From Candidatus Merdivicinus intestinavium (GTDB taxonomy: Bacteria > Bacillota > Clostridia > Oscillospirales > Ruminococcaceae): 54,246 nucleotides of DNA. Below the pieces are notes generated by a model. That model had not been told where the DNA came from and searched no databases. It saw only the letters and a list, made by a program, of their open reading frames with translations. Location of the stretch: positions 1 through 54,246 of the forward strand of contig DVFM01000102.1 in NCBI GenBank assembly GCA_018713245.1. The letters run 5' to 3'. The translations under genes were made by a program, and so were the position numbers. Of the stretch, positions 1-8,593 are shown piece after piece; the first letter of the stretch is position 1; each line of letters starts with the position of its first letter.

Positions 1-148
1 TGGAGTTGATGAGCACCACCTCCAGCCCTTCCTCCTTCAGGGCGCGGCAGGCCTGGGTTCCGGCGTAGTCGAATTCGGCCGCCTGGCCGATGACGATGGG
101 GCCGGAGCCGATGACCAGCACTTTTTTGATATCGCTTCTGAGCGGCAT
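1..148 (-). CDS. carB: Carbamoyl-phosphate synthase large subunit, N-terminal fragment
   Basis: Only the first 49 codons are in the window; the gene continues off the left edge. The translated start [20 protein letters not shown], followed by [20 protein letters not shown], is the conserved first ATP-grasp/pre-ATP region of CarB, which joins bicarbonate, ammonia and ATP into carbamoyl phosphate for UMP and arginine synthesis. ATG at 146-148 is preceded by GGAAGGA at a good distance. It lies 31 bases downstream of the WG-repeat lipoprotein and in the same direction as pyrR-pyrC-pyrF, so it is probably the last visible gene of that PyrR-controlled operon. The glutaminase subunit gene carA is not seen upstream of it here. 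Confidence 0.93.
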   Translation of the reverse strand, partial: MPLRSDIKKVLVIGSGPIVIGQAAEFDYAGTQACRALKEEGLEVVLINS

Positions 149-179
149 TGTCTATCATCCTTCCATGGTAGTAAAAAAA

Positions 180-1253
180 TCAATTGTTCAGCAGATAAAG
201 TCCCCAAACCCCGTCTTTTTTAAGAAACGCCCCGCCGGGGTACGGCGCGCCCGCCTCGAATTGGCAGGGGATGATTTCCTTTCCGGTTTCATCCAGCACG
301 CCCCATTTGCCCTCCCGCATCACCGGGGCAAAGCCGTCCCAGAGGGAGTAGGCGAATGTAGGCTCATCCAGAGTGGATTCCCCGGTATCCGAATTATAAA
401 CATAGGAATATTGCCAGCAGCTTTCGTAGATAAACTCCGTGGCAAAATTGCCCTCCCCGTCCACATAGGCCCATTTCCCGTCCTTCTGGACCGGGGCCAG
501 GGCTTCGCCGGAGAACCATCCCACCTGGTCAAATTCTTCGTTTGGGCAGAGGACGTTCCCCTCCGCATCGGCGAAATTCCAGAAAACATTTCCCGTTAGG
601 GTAAAGCCCGTTTCTTCTTCCGTCAAATCCCCGTATTTTACCGGGAAAAAGGCGTCGCCACGGGTTTCTTCCGGCAGCAGTTCCTGGAAATAGGAGCTTC
701 CCGGCTGGCCGTGCATGGCCTGGGGAATTTGGCCGGGGGCAGTGGCAAACAGATAGGTCGTAGAACCGCCGTGTCCCGGGCAGAGGGCATGGCCGGTGGT
801 TTTTTCCAGTTCCGCGGAAACATTATCCCAATTATCGATTGCGCCGGAATATACCCAGTGCCCGTCAAAACAGAGGGTCACAGCGTTGTCGCTCCCACAG
901 GGCAGAAGCTCTGTCCCGTTTTCGTCAATCAGGCCCCATTTGCCGCCCTCCAGGACCGTGTAATAAGGGGTGTCCCCATGGGACAGCCTTGGAACCACTT
1001 GACTGTTCAGGTCGGCCGGTGCCATGGCTTCATAATCCCCTTCCAAAGTGCGGACGGGGGCGAGGGCGGCTCCATCTGCGGAAGATTCCGCAATACTTTC
1101 CGGTTCCGCGCTTTCTTCCGCGGAGGATTCTGCGGCAGAAGATTCCGCCGCGCTTTGAACGGAGCTTTCCGTCAGGGAACTTTCCGCCGGAACAATGGGG
1201 GTGCAGGCGGTGAGCAGGGCCGCCGCCAGCAGCATGGGGAAAAGCCTTTTCAC
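180..1253 (-). CDS. WG-repeat lipoprotein inside the pyr operon
   Basis: This encodes 357 residues from a GTG start with RBS GGAGAAGGAGGG. The N-terminus has a lipoprotein signal with lipobox LLTAC (Cys17), followed by a Ser/Glu/Ala-rich spacer (about residues 22-65), so the mature protein should be lipid-anchored outside the membrane. The rest carries WG-type repeats: GGKWGLIDENG, DGKWAYVDGEG, EGKWGVLDETG and DGVWGLYLLN at the C-terminus. WG repeats are beta-rich surface modules of unknown or scaffold function. It sits between pyrF (23 bases upstream) and carB (31 bases downstream) with no terminator visible, so it is likely co-transcribed with pyrimidine genes although no metabolic link is obvious. 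The family call is firm; the function is unknown. Confidence 0.85.
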   Translation of the reverse strand: MKRLFPMLLAAALLTACTPIVPAESSLTESSVQSAAESSAAESSAEESAEPESIAESSADGAALAPVRTLEGDYEAMAPADLNSQVVPRLSHGDTPYYTVLEGGKWGLIDENGTELLPCGSDNAVTLCFDGHWVYSGAIDNWDNVSAELEKTTGHALCPGHGGSTTYLFATAPGQIPQAMHGQPGSSYFQELLPEETRGDAFFPVKYGDLTEEETGFTLTGNVFWNFADAEGNVLCPNEEFDQVGWFSGEALAPVQKDGKWAYVDGEGNFATEFIYESCWQYSYVYNSDTGESTLDEPTFAYSLWDGFAPVMREGKWGVLDETGKEIIPCQFEAGAPYPGGAFLKKDGVWGLYLLNN

Positions 1254-1275
1254 AGGAATCCCTCCTTCTCCGGTG

Positions 1276-2199
1276 TTACCGGATGGTCACAAAGCTCCCG
1301 ATATCGTCCCGCATCCGGATGGCTTCGGCGCGGGCCGCTTCCGCAAATTCCGTCTCGTTCCAATCGCCCTTCTGGTAGGCGCAGATAATGCCGCGGGAGG
1401 AATTGACAATGGCTCCCAGGCCGTTTTCGTCAAAGGCCCCGGCCACATCTTTGGCCCCGCCGCCCTGCGCGCCGTAGCCCGGCACCAGGAAGAAGGTGTG
1501 GGGGAGCTTTTCCCGCAGTTCGGCAAGCTGCTCGGGATAGGTGGCGCCAACCACCGCGCCCACGGCGGAATAGCCGCTTTCGCCCCGGAGCTCCTTGCCC
1601 CAGGTTTCGCACATTTTGCCCATGACTTCATAAACGGTGCGTTTGTTGATCTTTTTGTCCTGAAGCTCGCCGGAGGAGGGGTTGGAGGTTTTGACCAGGA
1701 CGAAAATGCCCTTGTCCAGCTCTTTGCAGACCTTTAAGAGAGGGGCGATGCCGTCGGTGCCCAGGTATCCGTTGACGGTGAGGGCGTCGGCGCCGAAGGG
1801 GACGGCGGTTTTCCCGTCCAGGTCCACGGTCCCCAGGTGGGCGGCGGCGTAGGCTTCCATGGTGGAGCCGATGTCGTTGCGCTTGCCGTCGGTGATGACG
1901 TACATGCCCTTTTTCCGGGCGTAGGTGACGGTTTCGGCGAAGGTTTTCATGCCGTACCAGCCGTAGGCTTCGTAATAGGCGGCCTGGGGCTTGACGGCGG
2001 GAACAATGTCGCACAGGGCGTCGATGAGTCCTTTATTGTACTCCAGCACCGCGTAGGCGGCCCCTTCCAGCGGGTCCGCGAACTGGTCCGCGTATTTTGC
2101 CCGGATATAGGCGGGCACATAGCGGTAGCTGGGGTCCAGGCCCACCACGGTGGGGTTTTTGGTTTCTTTGATTTTGGCAATCAGACGTTCAAAAGACAT
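1276..2199 (-). CDS. pyrF: Orotidine 5'-phosphate decarboxylase (type 2)
   Basis: This 307-residue protein decarboxylates OMP to UMP, the last step of de novo pyrimidine synthesis, in the cytoplasm. Family marks are VVGLDPS near the N-terminus, the catalytic Asp/Lys cluster in ITDGKRNDIGST (about residue 104), NGYLGTDGIAPL, and the phosphate-binding end VPGYGAQGG...NSSRGI. Its length and the GKRNDIG motif match the longer type 2 PyrF found in actinobacteria, myxobacteria and clostridia. ATG is preceded by AAAGGAGG. It starts 14 bases after pyrC ends, so the two are in one operon. Confidence 0.96.
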   Translation of the reverse strand: MSFERLIAKIKETKNPTVVGLDPSYRYVPAYIRAKYADQFADPLEGAAYAVLEYNKGLIDALCDIVPAVKPQAAYYEAYGWYGMKTFAETVTYARKKGMYVITDGKRNDIGSTMEAYAAAHLGTVDLDGKTAVPFGADALTVNGYLGTDGIAPLLKVCKELDKGIFVLVKTSNPSSGELQDKKINKRTVYEVMGKMCETWGKELRGESGYSAVGAVVGATYPEQLAELREKLPHTFFLVPGYGAQGGGAKDVAGAFDENGLGAIVNSSRGIICAYQKGDWNETEFAEAARAEAIRMRDDIGSFVTIR

Positions 2200-2213
2200 G
2201 GGAAATTCCTCCT

Positions 2214-3494
2214 TTATTCTTCACAGGTGTAAACCAACGCGCCGTTTAAGAATGTGCGGACAACCCGTCCGGTGAATTCCATCCCCTTAAAAACGGTGTT
2301 TTTGGACTTGGAGCGGAGTTTTTCCGGCTCCACCGTCCAGACGGCCTCCAGGTCTGCCACCGCCAGGTCGGCGGCGTCCCCCGGGCGGATGTGTCCCCCC
2401 GGAATCCCCAAAAGCCGCGCGGGGTTGACGCTCATCAGCCGGATGAGCCGGGCCAGGGAAAGGCGGGCCGGCTTGACGAGGCCCGTATAGCTTGCCGCAA
2501 AGCTGGTTTCCAGCCCCACGACGCCGTTGGGGGCCTTGAAAAAGTCGGCCTTTTCCTCCGCGGCGTGGGGGGCGTGGTCGGTGATGATGCAGTCGATGGT
2601 GCCGTCCAGGATGCCCTCCAGCACCGCTTTCCGGTCGGATTCCTCCCGCAGGGGCGGGTTCATCCGGTAATCGGCGTCGCGCTTGCGCAGCAGCTCATGG
2701 GTGAGCAGGAAGTAATGGGGCGCGGTTTCGCAGGTGACCGGCACGCCCCGGCGCTTGGCCGAGCGGATGAGGTCCACCGAACCGGCGGTAGAGACGTGGG
2801 CAATGTGGACCGGCGCGCCGGTGGATTCCGCCAGGGCGATTTCCCGGGCGGTGATGGAGTCTTCGCTGGCCCGGTCCATGCCGGGGACGCCCAGCTCCTC
2901 CGAAACAGCCCCCTTGTGGAGAATGCCCCCGCGGATGAGGTCCAGGTCCTCACAGTGGGAGATGGGCAGCAGGCCGTTTTCTCTCGCCAGCAGCATCCCT
3001 TCCTCCATCATCCGGGCGGAGGGGACGGGCTTGCCGTCGTCGGAAACCGCTATGGCTCCGGCGGCCTTCAATGCGGCCATGTCGGTGAGGCTTCCGCCCT
3101 GCATCCCGCGGGTGATGGAAGCCACCGGGTACACTTTCGCCTTGGCGGAGGCTGCTTTTTCAAGAATATAGCGGATGACCTCCGGGGAATCGGCGACGGG
3201 GCTTGTGTTGGGCATGCAGGCCACCGCGGTGACGCCGCCCGCCGCAGCGGCTTCGCAGCCGGTGAGGATGTCCTCCTTGTGGGTGAAGCCCGGGTCCCGC
3301 AGGTGGACGTGCATGTCCACCAGTCCCGGGAAGGCGGTCATGCCCGCCAGGTCGAGGACCGTGTCCTCCGGCGCGGGGGCAAGCTGTTCCCCCACGGCGG
3401 CGAATTTTCCGTCCGCAATGCGGATGTCCCCCCGAAGGTCCAGGGAATCGGCGGGGCTTACGATGTGCAGATTCCGAAGCAGATAGGATTGCAT
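2214..3494 (-). CDS. pyrC: Dihydroorotase
   Basis: This 426-residue amidohydrolase cyclises N-carbamoyl-aspartate to dihydroorotate. The metal-binding motif DMHVHLRDPG is near residue 60, followed by HCED, HIAHVST and the C-terminal ITDHAPHA, which are all expected for class I dihydroorotase. The class I type fits a Firmicutes pyr operon. The start is taken at the ATG (3492-3494) with RBS AAAGGAGAAGG; a longer reading overlaps pyrR in another frame and is not credible. It lies 28 bases after the pyrR stop. pyrB, its usual partner, is not in the window. Confidence 0.96.
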   Translation of the reverse strand: MQSYLLRNLHIVSPADSLDLRGDIRIADGKFAAVGEQLAPAPEDTVLDLAGMTAFPGLVDMHVHLRDPGFTHKEDILTGCEAAAAGGVTAVACMPNTSPVADSPEVIRYILEKAASAKAKVYPVASITRGMQGGSLTDMAALKAAGAIAVSDDGKPVPSARMMEEGMLLARENGLLPISHCEDLDLIRGGILHKGAVSEELGVPGMDRASEDSITAREIALAESTGAPVHIAHVSTAGSVDLIRSAKRRGVPVTCETAPHYFLLTHELLRKRDADYRMNPPLREESDRKAVLEGILDGTIDCIITDHAPHAAEEKADFFKAPNGVVGLETSFAASYTGLVKPARLSLARLIRLMSVNPARLLGIPGGHIRPGDAADLAVADLEAVWTVEPEKLRSKSKNTVFKGMEFTGRVVRTFLNGALVYTCEE

Positions 3495-3522
3495 CTTCCT
3501 TCTCCTTTCGACAGTAAAACGG

Positions 3523-4041
3523 CTATTCCAGAATGGCGACCTTGTCCAGGCCGTCCAGCTCCTTGACCGAGACTTTGACCACTTCTTCCCGGGAGGTGGG
3601 GAGATTTTTGCCCACATAGTCCGCCCGGATGGGGAGTTCCCGGTGGCCCCGGTCAATGAGGACCGCCAGGTTGATGAGCTGGGGCCGGCCCAGCGCGAAC
3701 ACGGCGTCGATGGCAGCCCGCGCGGTGCGGCCGGTGTAGATGACGTCGTCCACCAGCACCACCTTTTTTCCGGTGACGGAAAAGGGGATGTCGCTTTGGT
3801 CGGCGTCGATGGCCCGGTCGTCCCGGTAGCGGGAGATGTCCAGCGAACCGGCGGGGACCTGCGTGTTTTCAATAGAGGAAATTTTCCGGGCGATGCGGCA
3901 GGCCAGTTCCCGCCCGCGGCTCAAAATGCCGATGACGCACAGGTCCTTGGCGCCCTTATTGCGCTCGACGATTTCAAAAGAGATGCGGGTGATGGCCCGG
4001 GCCATCGCTTTTTCATCCAGAATCAGAGCTTTTTCTTCCAT
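3523..4041 (-). CDS. pyrR: PyrR: pyr attenuation regulator / uracil phosphoribosyltransferase
   Basis: This 172-residue protein is an RNA-binding regulator that, with UMP bound, stabilises an anti-antiterminator in pyr mRNA; many members also have weak uracil phosphoribosyltransferase activity. The type I PRTase signature [19 protein letters not shown] is clear, as are the PyrR-typical stretches [10 protein letters not shown] and [11 protein letters not shown] at 4039-4041 follows a run of G residues acting as RBS. It is the first gene of the operon, immediately behind its own attenuator (4063-4200), which gives the autoregulation typical of Bacillus-type pyr operons. Confidence 0.97.
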   Translation of the reverse strand: MEEKALILDEKAMARAITRISFEIVERNKGAKDLCVIGILSRGRELACRIARKISSIENTQVPAGSLDISRYRDDRAIDADQSDIPFSVTGKKVVLVDDVIYTGRTARAAIDAVFALGRPQLINLAVLIDRGHRELPIRADYVGKNLPTSREEVVKVSVKELDGLDKVAILE

Positions 4042-4062
4042 GTGACCCCCCCCCTTACAGAG

Positions 4063-4200
4063 AAAAAACCAGGGTGCCCGCAGATAAGGCACCCTGGTCG
4101 CATCTATGGATATATCCCCCTTTTCCGCACGCCGGAACAGGGGGAACAGGACCGCCTTGCCAGCCTCACGGGGCCGGCTTAAAGGTGTCGGGACTTTTCT
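4063..4200 (-). promoter_or_regulatory. PyrR-binding attenuator leader of the pyr operon
   Basis: Read on the minus strand, the leader carries the PyrR recognition loop (positions 4154-4185; core CCGUGAGGCUGGCAAGG, close to the Bacillus PyrR loop consensus). About 55 bases downstream is an intrinsic terminator: GGGUGCC/GGCACCC extended to a 10-bp stem, then six U residues (4063-4098). The order promoter, PyrR loop, terminator, pyrR start is the classic attenuation arrangement. UMP-bound PyrR would favour the terminator. Confidence 0.9.
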
Positions 4201-4207
4201 TTCCTCT

Positions 4208-4236
4208 ATTTTACCCGTTTTCCGGCGGTTTGTAAA
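4208..4236 (-). promoter_or_regulatory. Promoter of the pyr operon
   Basis: On the minus strand, TTTACA (4231-4236) is separated by exactly 17 bases from TAAAAT (4208-4213). Transcription would begin near 4200, just ahead of the PyrR loop. Confidence 0.8.
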
Positions 4237-4313
4237 GGGTTTCCGCACTTTTTTTCGGGACTTTTACGAGTCCTACAATTTTGAAAATGGCCCTTTTCTT
4301 CTTTTGGCGTTTA

Positions 4314-4322
4314 TGATACAAT
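4314..4322 (+). promoter_or_regulatory. Extended -10 promoter for the DUF4364 gene
   Basis: TGATACAAT at 4314-4322 is an extended -10 element; no good -35 is seen. It points to the DUF4364 gene, leaving an approximately 155-base untranslated leader. The interval 4237-4484 otherwise holds no gene. Confidence 0.55.
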
Positions 4323-4484
4323 AGAAAAGAAGAAAAGCCGCTGCCGGAGGAGTTCGGAACTTTACGGGGAGGATGCGGTTCCCGCCCGCCGTTTCCGCGA
4401 ATCCCCGGGCTTTCGGCAGGCGGGCGTCAATGGAAACCAACTGACTTGCGGCCCTTGAAGGCCCGGAGGAAAGGAAGAAACGCA

Positions 4485-5024
4485 ATGCCCGAACCAATCC
4501 TGGCCGGCATCCCTGCCGGCGGCATGAAGGAAACCTATGAAGTGAAGCTGCTCATCTGTTATCTGCTGGCCTCTCTGGAAGCGCCGCTGACGCTGGACAA
4601 CCTGAGCGAGGTCTGCACCCAGGACGGGCTGGTGGATTACTTCACCCTCTGCACAGCCGTGCGGGAGCTGGAGGAAAACGGCAACCTCGCTTCCGAGCAG
4701 GGAGTATACGCCCTCACCGACCTGGGCCGGGAGGCGGCGGATAAGCTGAAAAAGGCCCTTCCCTCCTCCCTGCGGGACGCCATCGTCAAGCGGGGGATGC
4801 GGATGCTGGCCCGGCTGCGCCGGGAAAACGAGGTGTCCGCCGACATCCGTCGGGACGGCAACGGCTTCCAGGTGCTCTGCTCCCTCCACGAGGAGAGCCT
4901 CACCTTCTTTTCCCTGGCCTTCTATGCCCCGGACCGGGAACAGGCGGAGATTATCGCCGGGAATTTTAAGAAGAAAGCGCCGGAGATTTATCAAAAGCTC
5001 ATTCAGGAGCTGACGATTTCGTGA
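4485..5024 (+). CDS. DUF4364 family protein
   Basis: This encodes 179 residues from ATG 4485, chosen over an upstream in-frame ATG because GGAGGAAAGGAAG lies just before it. The N-terminal half (MKETYEVKLLICYLL...LTLDNLSEVC...VDYFTLCTAVRELEENG) resembles a winged-helix fold, and the rest matches the Clostridia-typical DUF4364 family, thought to be a transcription-regulator-like domain. No catalytic motif is visible. It is monocistronic, divergent from pyr, and followed by a strong terminator. The biological role is unknown. Confidence 0.8.
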   Translation: MPEPILAGIPAGGMKETYEVKLLICYLLASLEAPLTLDNLSEVCTQDGLVDYFTLCTAVRELEENGNLASEQGVYALTDLGREAADKLKKALPSSLRDAIVKRGMRMLARLRRENEVSADIRRDGNGFQVLCSLHEESLTFFSLAFYAPDREQAEIIAGNFKKKAPEIYQKLIQELTIS

Positions 5025-5088
5025 CGGCGTCTTGCCGCGCCGGAAGCCCGTCGGAAGGCTCGGAGGGGCTGGTTATTTTCATAAAGGA

Positions 5089-5118
5089 ACACCGGACTGC
5101 TTGCAGCCCGGTGTTTTT
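5089..5118 (+). terminator. Intrinsic terminator after DUF4364
   Basis: ACACCGG...CCGGTGT hairpin followed by seven T residues. It lies between convergent genes. On the minus strand the hairpin is followed only by a weak U stretch, so it may help end the GH106-like transcript as well. Confidence 0.85.
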
Positions 5119-5127
5119 TTGCTCTCT

Positions 5128-8100
5128 TTACTTCAAAAAGACGATTTCCGCCCCGCCAAGCAGCCCGGAGGGCGCTTCTCCCCGGTAGCGGGTGGGGACG
5201 CTCCGGTAGTGGTTGGAGAGGGTGTTGCAGATTTCCAGCCGCAGTTCGTTTTCTCCGGGCTTCAGCAGGCCGCTTAAACCAAACTCCCACGGCCCCATGA
5301 CCCTAACCCCGGCTTCGGCGCCGTTGACCGACGCCCGCACCGAGGAAACCGCATCCGCAAGGCGCAGCACCGGCCGCCCATTGGGCAGGGTTTCCGGGAG
5401 AAGGATGCGCTGGGTGTAGGCGGCCTTGCCGGAATAGCAGGACAGTCCGTCGATCTTTCCCCAGTCTCCGGCTTCCATCCGTCCTTTTCCGCAGACAAAG
5501 CGGATGCGTTCGTCAATCAGCGCCCCGCCGGATTTTCCGCGGTCCAGGGCGATGCGGAGCACCGCCGGGACGGGGAATGCCTCCGCTTCCGGAAGGACCG
5601 CCCGCCAAAGTCCCGGGGAAACCTGGGCAGCCGGGATTTCTTTCCCGCCTGCCCAAAGGGACAGCGAGCCGGTTTCGCAGGGGATTTCCAGTTCCTTCAG
5701 GCCGGGGGGCGTCTGGAACCGGAAAAAGCCGTACTGCCCCTCGCCGGAACAGAGGAAGGGCGCCAGGCCGGGATGATGATACCAGCGCATGGCCAAATCT
5801 TCCCCGGCGGGGGAGGAGCCTTCCCGCACCACCGCCAGGTAGGTCCGGCCGCATTCCCGGTAAGCGGCCGCCAGGGAGTGCACCCCGGCCTTGAAGCGGA
5901 CGGTCCCTTCGGGCAGGGGCTGTTCTTTCCCGTCCAGTGCAAAGAAGGCGGGGGAAAGGCTTCCGGAGAGGATGCGGTACTCCCCATCCTCCGGGCAGAG
6001 GAAGCAGGCGGCGTAAACCCGCCCGAAGCCCTCCGGGTCCGGCAGATAGCGGGAGCTGGTGAGTGTTTCCTCCTTTTGGCCGATGGTGAGAAAATCGTCG
6101 GTCACCAGTTCCTTTAAGCCGTGGTATCCTTCCTGTCCGGGGTCGTTCCAGACGCCGTAGCGCATGGAGAAGGAGTAGGGGGCAAAACCGGACGTTTCCC
6201 CCGCTGCGGCGGCTTCAAAGGACGCGCGGAACGCCGCTTCGTCCGCAAAGGGGCCGGCTGCCCGGAAATAGGGCCCGTAGGAGAACCGTTCCGGGCCGGA
6301 AAAGGCGCTTTCCGGCGGGATTTCCGGTCCGCCCTCGGCATAGCCGGCCATCCGCAGCTCCGGTCCCACCATCCCGGGATAGGCGGGGATGGCGTAATCC
6401 CCGAACCGGTTGTCCAGATTTGGCAGCAGCTCAAATTCCCAGTCGTTCCGGAGGGCGAACCGTTCCGCCGCCCTGCTTTCCGTCGGGAAATCCCCGTCCG
6501 GCGCTTCGCCGGAACGGTCAAAGACGAGGATTTGGAATTCCTTAGCCTCCAGAGGAAGGGCAAGGCGAGTGAAGCCATCTCCGGCAGGTTCGGAGGAAAG
6601 CCGCCAGCGTTTGCCGGTAAAGGGGTCCCAGAGGCTTGCTTCCCCTTCGGCCCGGAAGGTGCACCGGGTTCCTTTCGGCAGGCCGTAGACCATGTAAAGG
6701 TCCCGGTCCCCCAGGCGGCGGTGGTTGAGATAGATGTCCCCGTCAAAGCCTTCCGCCCGGAAATCCGCCGGGACGGTCCGGGAAACCGTGTCAAGCACTT
6801 CCTCCGGCCGGGACAGGCAGGCGCCCTCCGCAGCAGAAAGCTCTTCCACAATGGCGTTCAGGGCAGGGTCGTTTGCGCCCGCCCGGTCGCTCGCCTCCGG
6901 CAGCGCGCCCAGGAACAGGACGGTTCCGCCGTTTCTGGAAAAGGCCAGCAGCTTTTCCATCATGCCAAACCGCACCGCCCGCATGGCGGGGAGGACCACC
7001 ACCCGGTAGCATTCCCCGGCGATACAGAGCCCGCCGTCCCGGATTTCCGCACGCTCGATGGATTCAAAATCCAGGAAATCCAGGTCGATGCCCCGGCGGT
7101 AGAGGAGCTCCGCCGTGTCAAAGGCGGTTTGGGCGGCGGTTTCCCCGTCCATTCCCGCTTCGGCGGGGGCTACCGGGTAAACAATGCCCACGTCGCAGAC
7201 ATGCCGCCCCTGGCTCAAGAGGAAGCTCATCCGCTCCACCGCCCGGAAAAAGCCGCTCATGTCGTCCCAATATGGCGTGTGGAAGCCGTTGCAGGGAGGG
7301 GCCCACTCCCACCATCCGCCGTGGGTGGAGTAATAAAGGCCGTGGAGGGAGAGCAGGTTGTGGCCCATGACAAAATTCCGGGCTACCGCGTCGGCAAAGT
7401 CGCCCGAGGAGGTCTGCCATCCGCTGCTGTGGAACCCCTCCAGCCAAACCCGGGGGCGGTCGTACAGGTGGGCGATGGAGCTGGCCACCTTGTTTTTCAC
7501 AATATCCGAGGAAAGGAAGGGCTGGTCGCAGCCGGGGCCCTGATTGAACTTCTGGGTGCGGAAGTAGTCGCCGAATTCGGTAACGTCCCTTCCCCGGCCG
7601 CCGTGGTCGCAGCCGTAGACCATTCCCCTGGCTTCGTGCCAGTCGTAGACCACGCCGAAGTAGTTGGCTTCCTCCAGCCGGACGATGACGTCGCTGTAAT
7701 CCAGCCGGACCTTGGGCGTGATGTCCCCGATGTCCACAAAAAGGGCGGGCAGCAGGGGGAGCAGGTCGTACCCTTTCTGTTTTTGAAATTCCTCCGCAAA
7801 ATACCGGTTCCAGAGATTGCCCCGGATGTTGAAGTTCAGCTCGTCGGAGAAAAAGAAGTTGAGCCCGTCGCCGCCTTCGCCCGGGAAATGCTCCTCAAAG
7901 CGATCGAAAAACTTTTCGCAGACCTTTTTCCCGGAAAGGGGGTGCATGGGGTCCAGGGAGTATTCCTGCACTTCCTGCCAAACCCACAGAATCCGCCCGT
8001 CCGCCGGGGGCGTAAAGGAGAGGGCTCCTTCGCGGACGGAGCCTGTCAGGTCCGTGCAGGATGTCCCTTCCAGAAAGCTCACGTTTAAGAGCCCTTCCGG

Positions 8101-8559
8101 CAGGGAGAAGCGCGCCGTTTCCCCGGCTTTGCAGGGCGTTTCCGCCCATTGGAGCAGCCGGCCGCGCATGTCCGGGTTTTCCGCCAGGATTTCATCGGTG
8201 TAATAGCCCTGGCCCGGAGAACCCAGCGTATAGTCGGACAGGCTCACCGAAAAGCCGTCCTCTTTCCCCTTTTCCATGAAAAAGCCGGTCAAATCCCACC
8301 ATTCGTCTGAAAACAGCGGCGGGTCGGACGGGTAGGTGAGGCCGTAAATCAGCCCTCCTTCACAGCTGTGGGCGTAGTTGATCTGGAGCCCCGCCACGCT
8401 GTGGTCCTTCATGCGGTCCGTTTCGTAGGTGAGCCGCTCCCGGGTCAGAGGGTCCCCCATCCACCAGTAAAAGGGGACGATGCCGTAGCCGTGGGGCGGG
8501 TTTTGGAACAGGCGGGGCAGATCCCCGCCGCCTTCCCGGATGGGTTTGTGAATTTTCAT
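5128..8559 (-). CDS. GH106-like glycoside hydrolase (alpha-L-rhamnosidase type)
   Basis: This is a very large cytosolic-looking enzyme of 1143 residues with no signal peptide. The N-terminus (GYGIVPFYWWMGDPLTRERL, residues 24-43) resembles the opening strand of GH106 and related TIM-barrel hydrolases. Further marks are FFFSDELNF (residues 235-243) and VWLEGFHSSGW with Glu374, a plausible catalytic acid by position. NLLSLHGLYYSTHGGWWEWA (about 401-420) and a C-terminal galactose-binding-like beta-sandwich (about residues 1030-1143) match the same class. GH106 enzymes remove alpha-L-rhamnose; this member is divergent, so the sugar is uncertain. It is the last gene of the permease-SBP-GH95 operon, 34 bases after GH95, with RBS AAGGAGG. 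Confidence 0.72.
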   Translation of the reverse strand: MKIHKPIREGGGDLPRLFQNPPHGYGIVPFYWWMGDPLTRERLTYETDRMKDHSVAGLQINYAHSCEGGLIYGLTYPSDPPLFSDEWWDLTGFFMEKGKEDGFSVSLSDYTLGSPGQGYYTDEILAENPDMRGRLLQWAETPCKAGETARFSLPEGLLNVSFLEGTSCTDLTGSVREGALSFTPPADGRILWVWQEVQEYSLDPMHPLSGKKVCEKFFDRFEEHFPGEGGDGLNFFFSDELNFNIRGNLWNRYFAEEFQKQKGYDLLPLLPALFVDIGDITPKVRLDYSDVIVRLEEANYFGVVYDWHEARGMVYGCDHGGRGRDVTEFGDYFRTQKFNQGPGCDQPFLSSDIVKNKVASSIAHLYDRPRVWLEGFHSSGWQTSSGDFADAVARNFVMGHNLLSLHGLYYSTHGGWWEWAPPCNGFHTPYWDDMSGFFRAVERMSFLLSQGRHVCDVGIVYPVAPAEAGMDGETAAQTAFDTAELLYRRGIDLDFLDFESIERAEIRDGGLCIAGECYRVVVLPAMRAVRFGMMEKLLAFSRNGGTVLFLGALPEASDRAGANDPALNAIVEELSAAEGACLSRPEEVLDTVSRTVPADFRAEGFDGDIYLNHRRLGDRDLYMVYGLPKGTRCTFRAEGEASLWDPFTGKRWRLSSEPAGDGFTRLALPLEAKEFQILVFDRSGEAPDGDFPTESRAAERFALRNDWEFELLPNLDNRFGDYAIPAYPGMVGPELRMAGYAEGGPEIPPESAFSGPERFSYGPYFRAAGPFADEAAFRASFEAAAAGETSGFAPYSFSMRYGVWNDPGQEGYHGLKELVTDDFLTIGQKEETLTSSRYLPDPEGFGRVYAACFLCPEDGEYRILSGSLSPAFFALDGKEQPLPEGTVRFKAGVHSLAAAYRECGRTYLAVVREGSSPAGEDLAMRWYHHPGLAPFLCSGEGQYGFFRFQTPPGLKELEIPCETGSLSLWAGGKEIPAAQVSPGLWRAVLPEAEAFPVPAVLRIALDRGKSGGALIDERIRFVCGKGRMEAGDWGKIDGLSCYSGKAAYTQRILLPETLPNGRPVLRLADAVSSVRASVNGAEAGVRVMGPWEFGLSGLLKPGENELRLEICNTLSNHYRSVPTRYRGEAPSGLLGGAEIVFLK

Positions 8560-8593
8560 ACTGCAAGCCTCCTTGCTGCAAATTGGGGGATCA

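Noticed and set aside
6121-8088. 655-codon plus-strand frame opposite GH106-like gene
   Set aside because: Antisense shadow with low-complexity Gly/Val/Phe composition.
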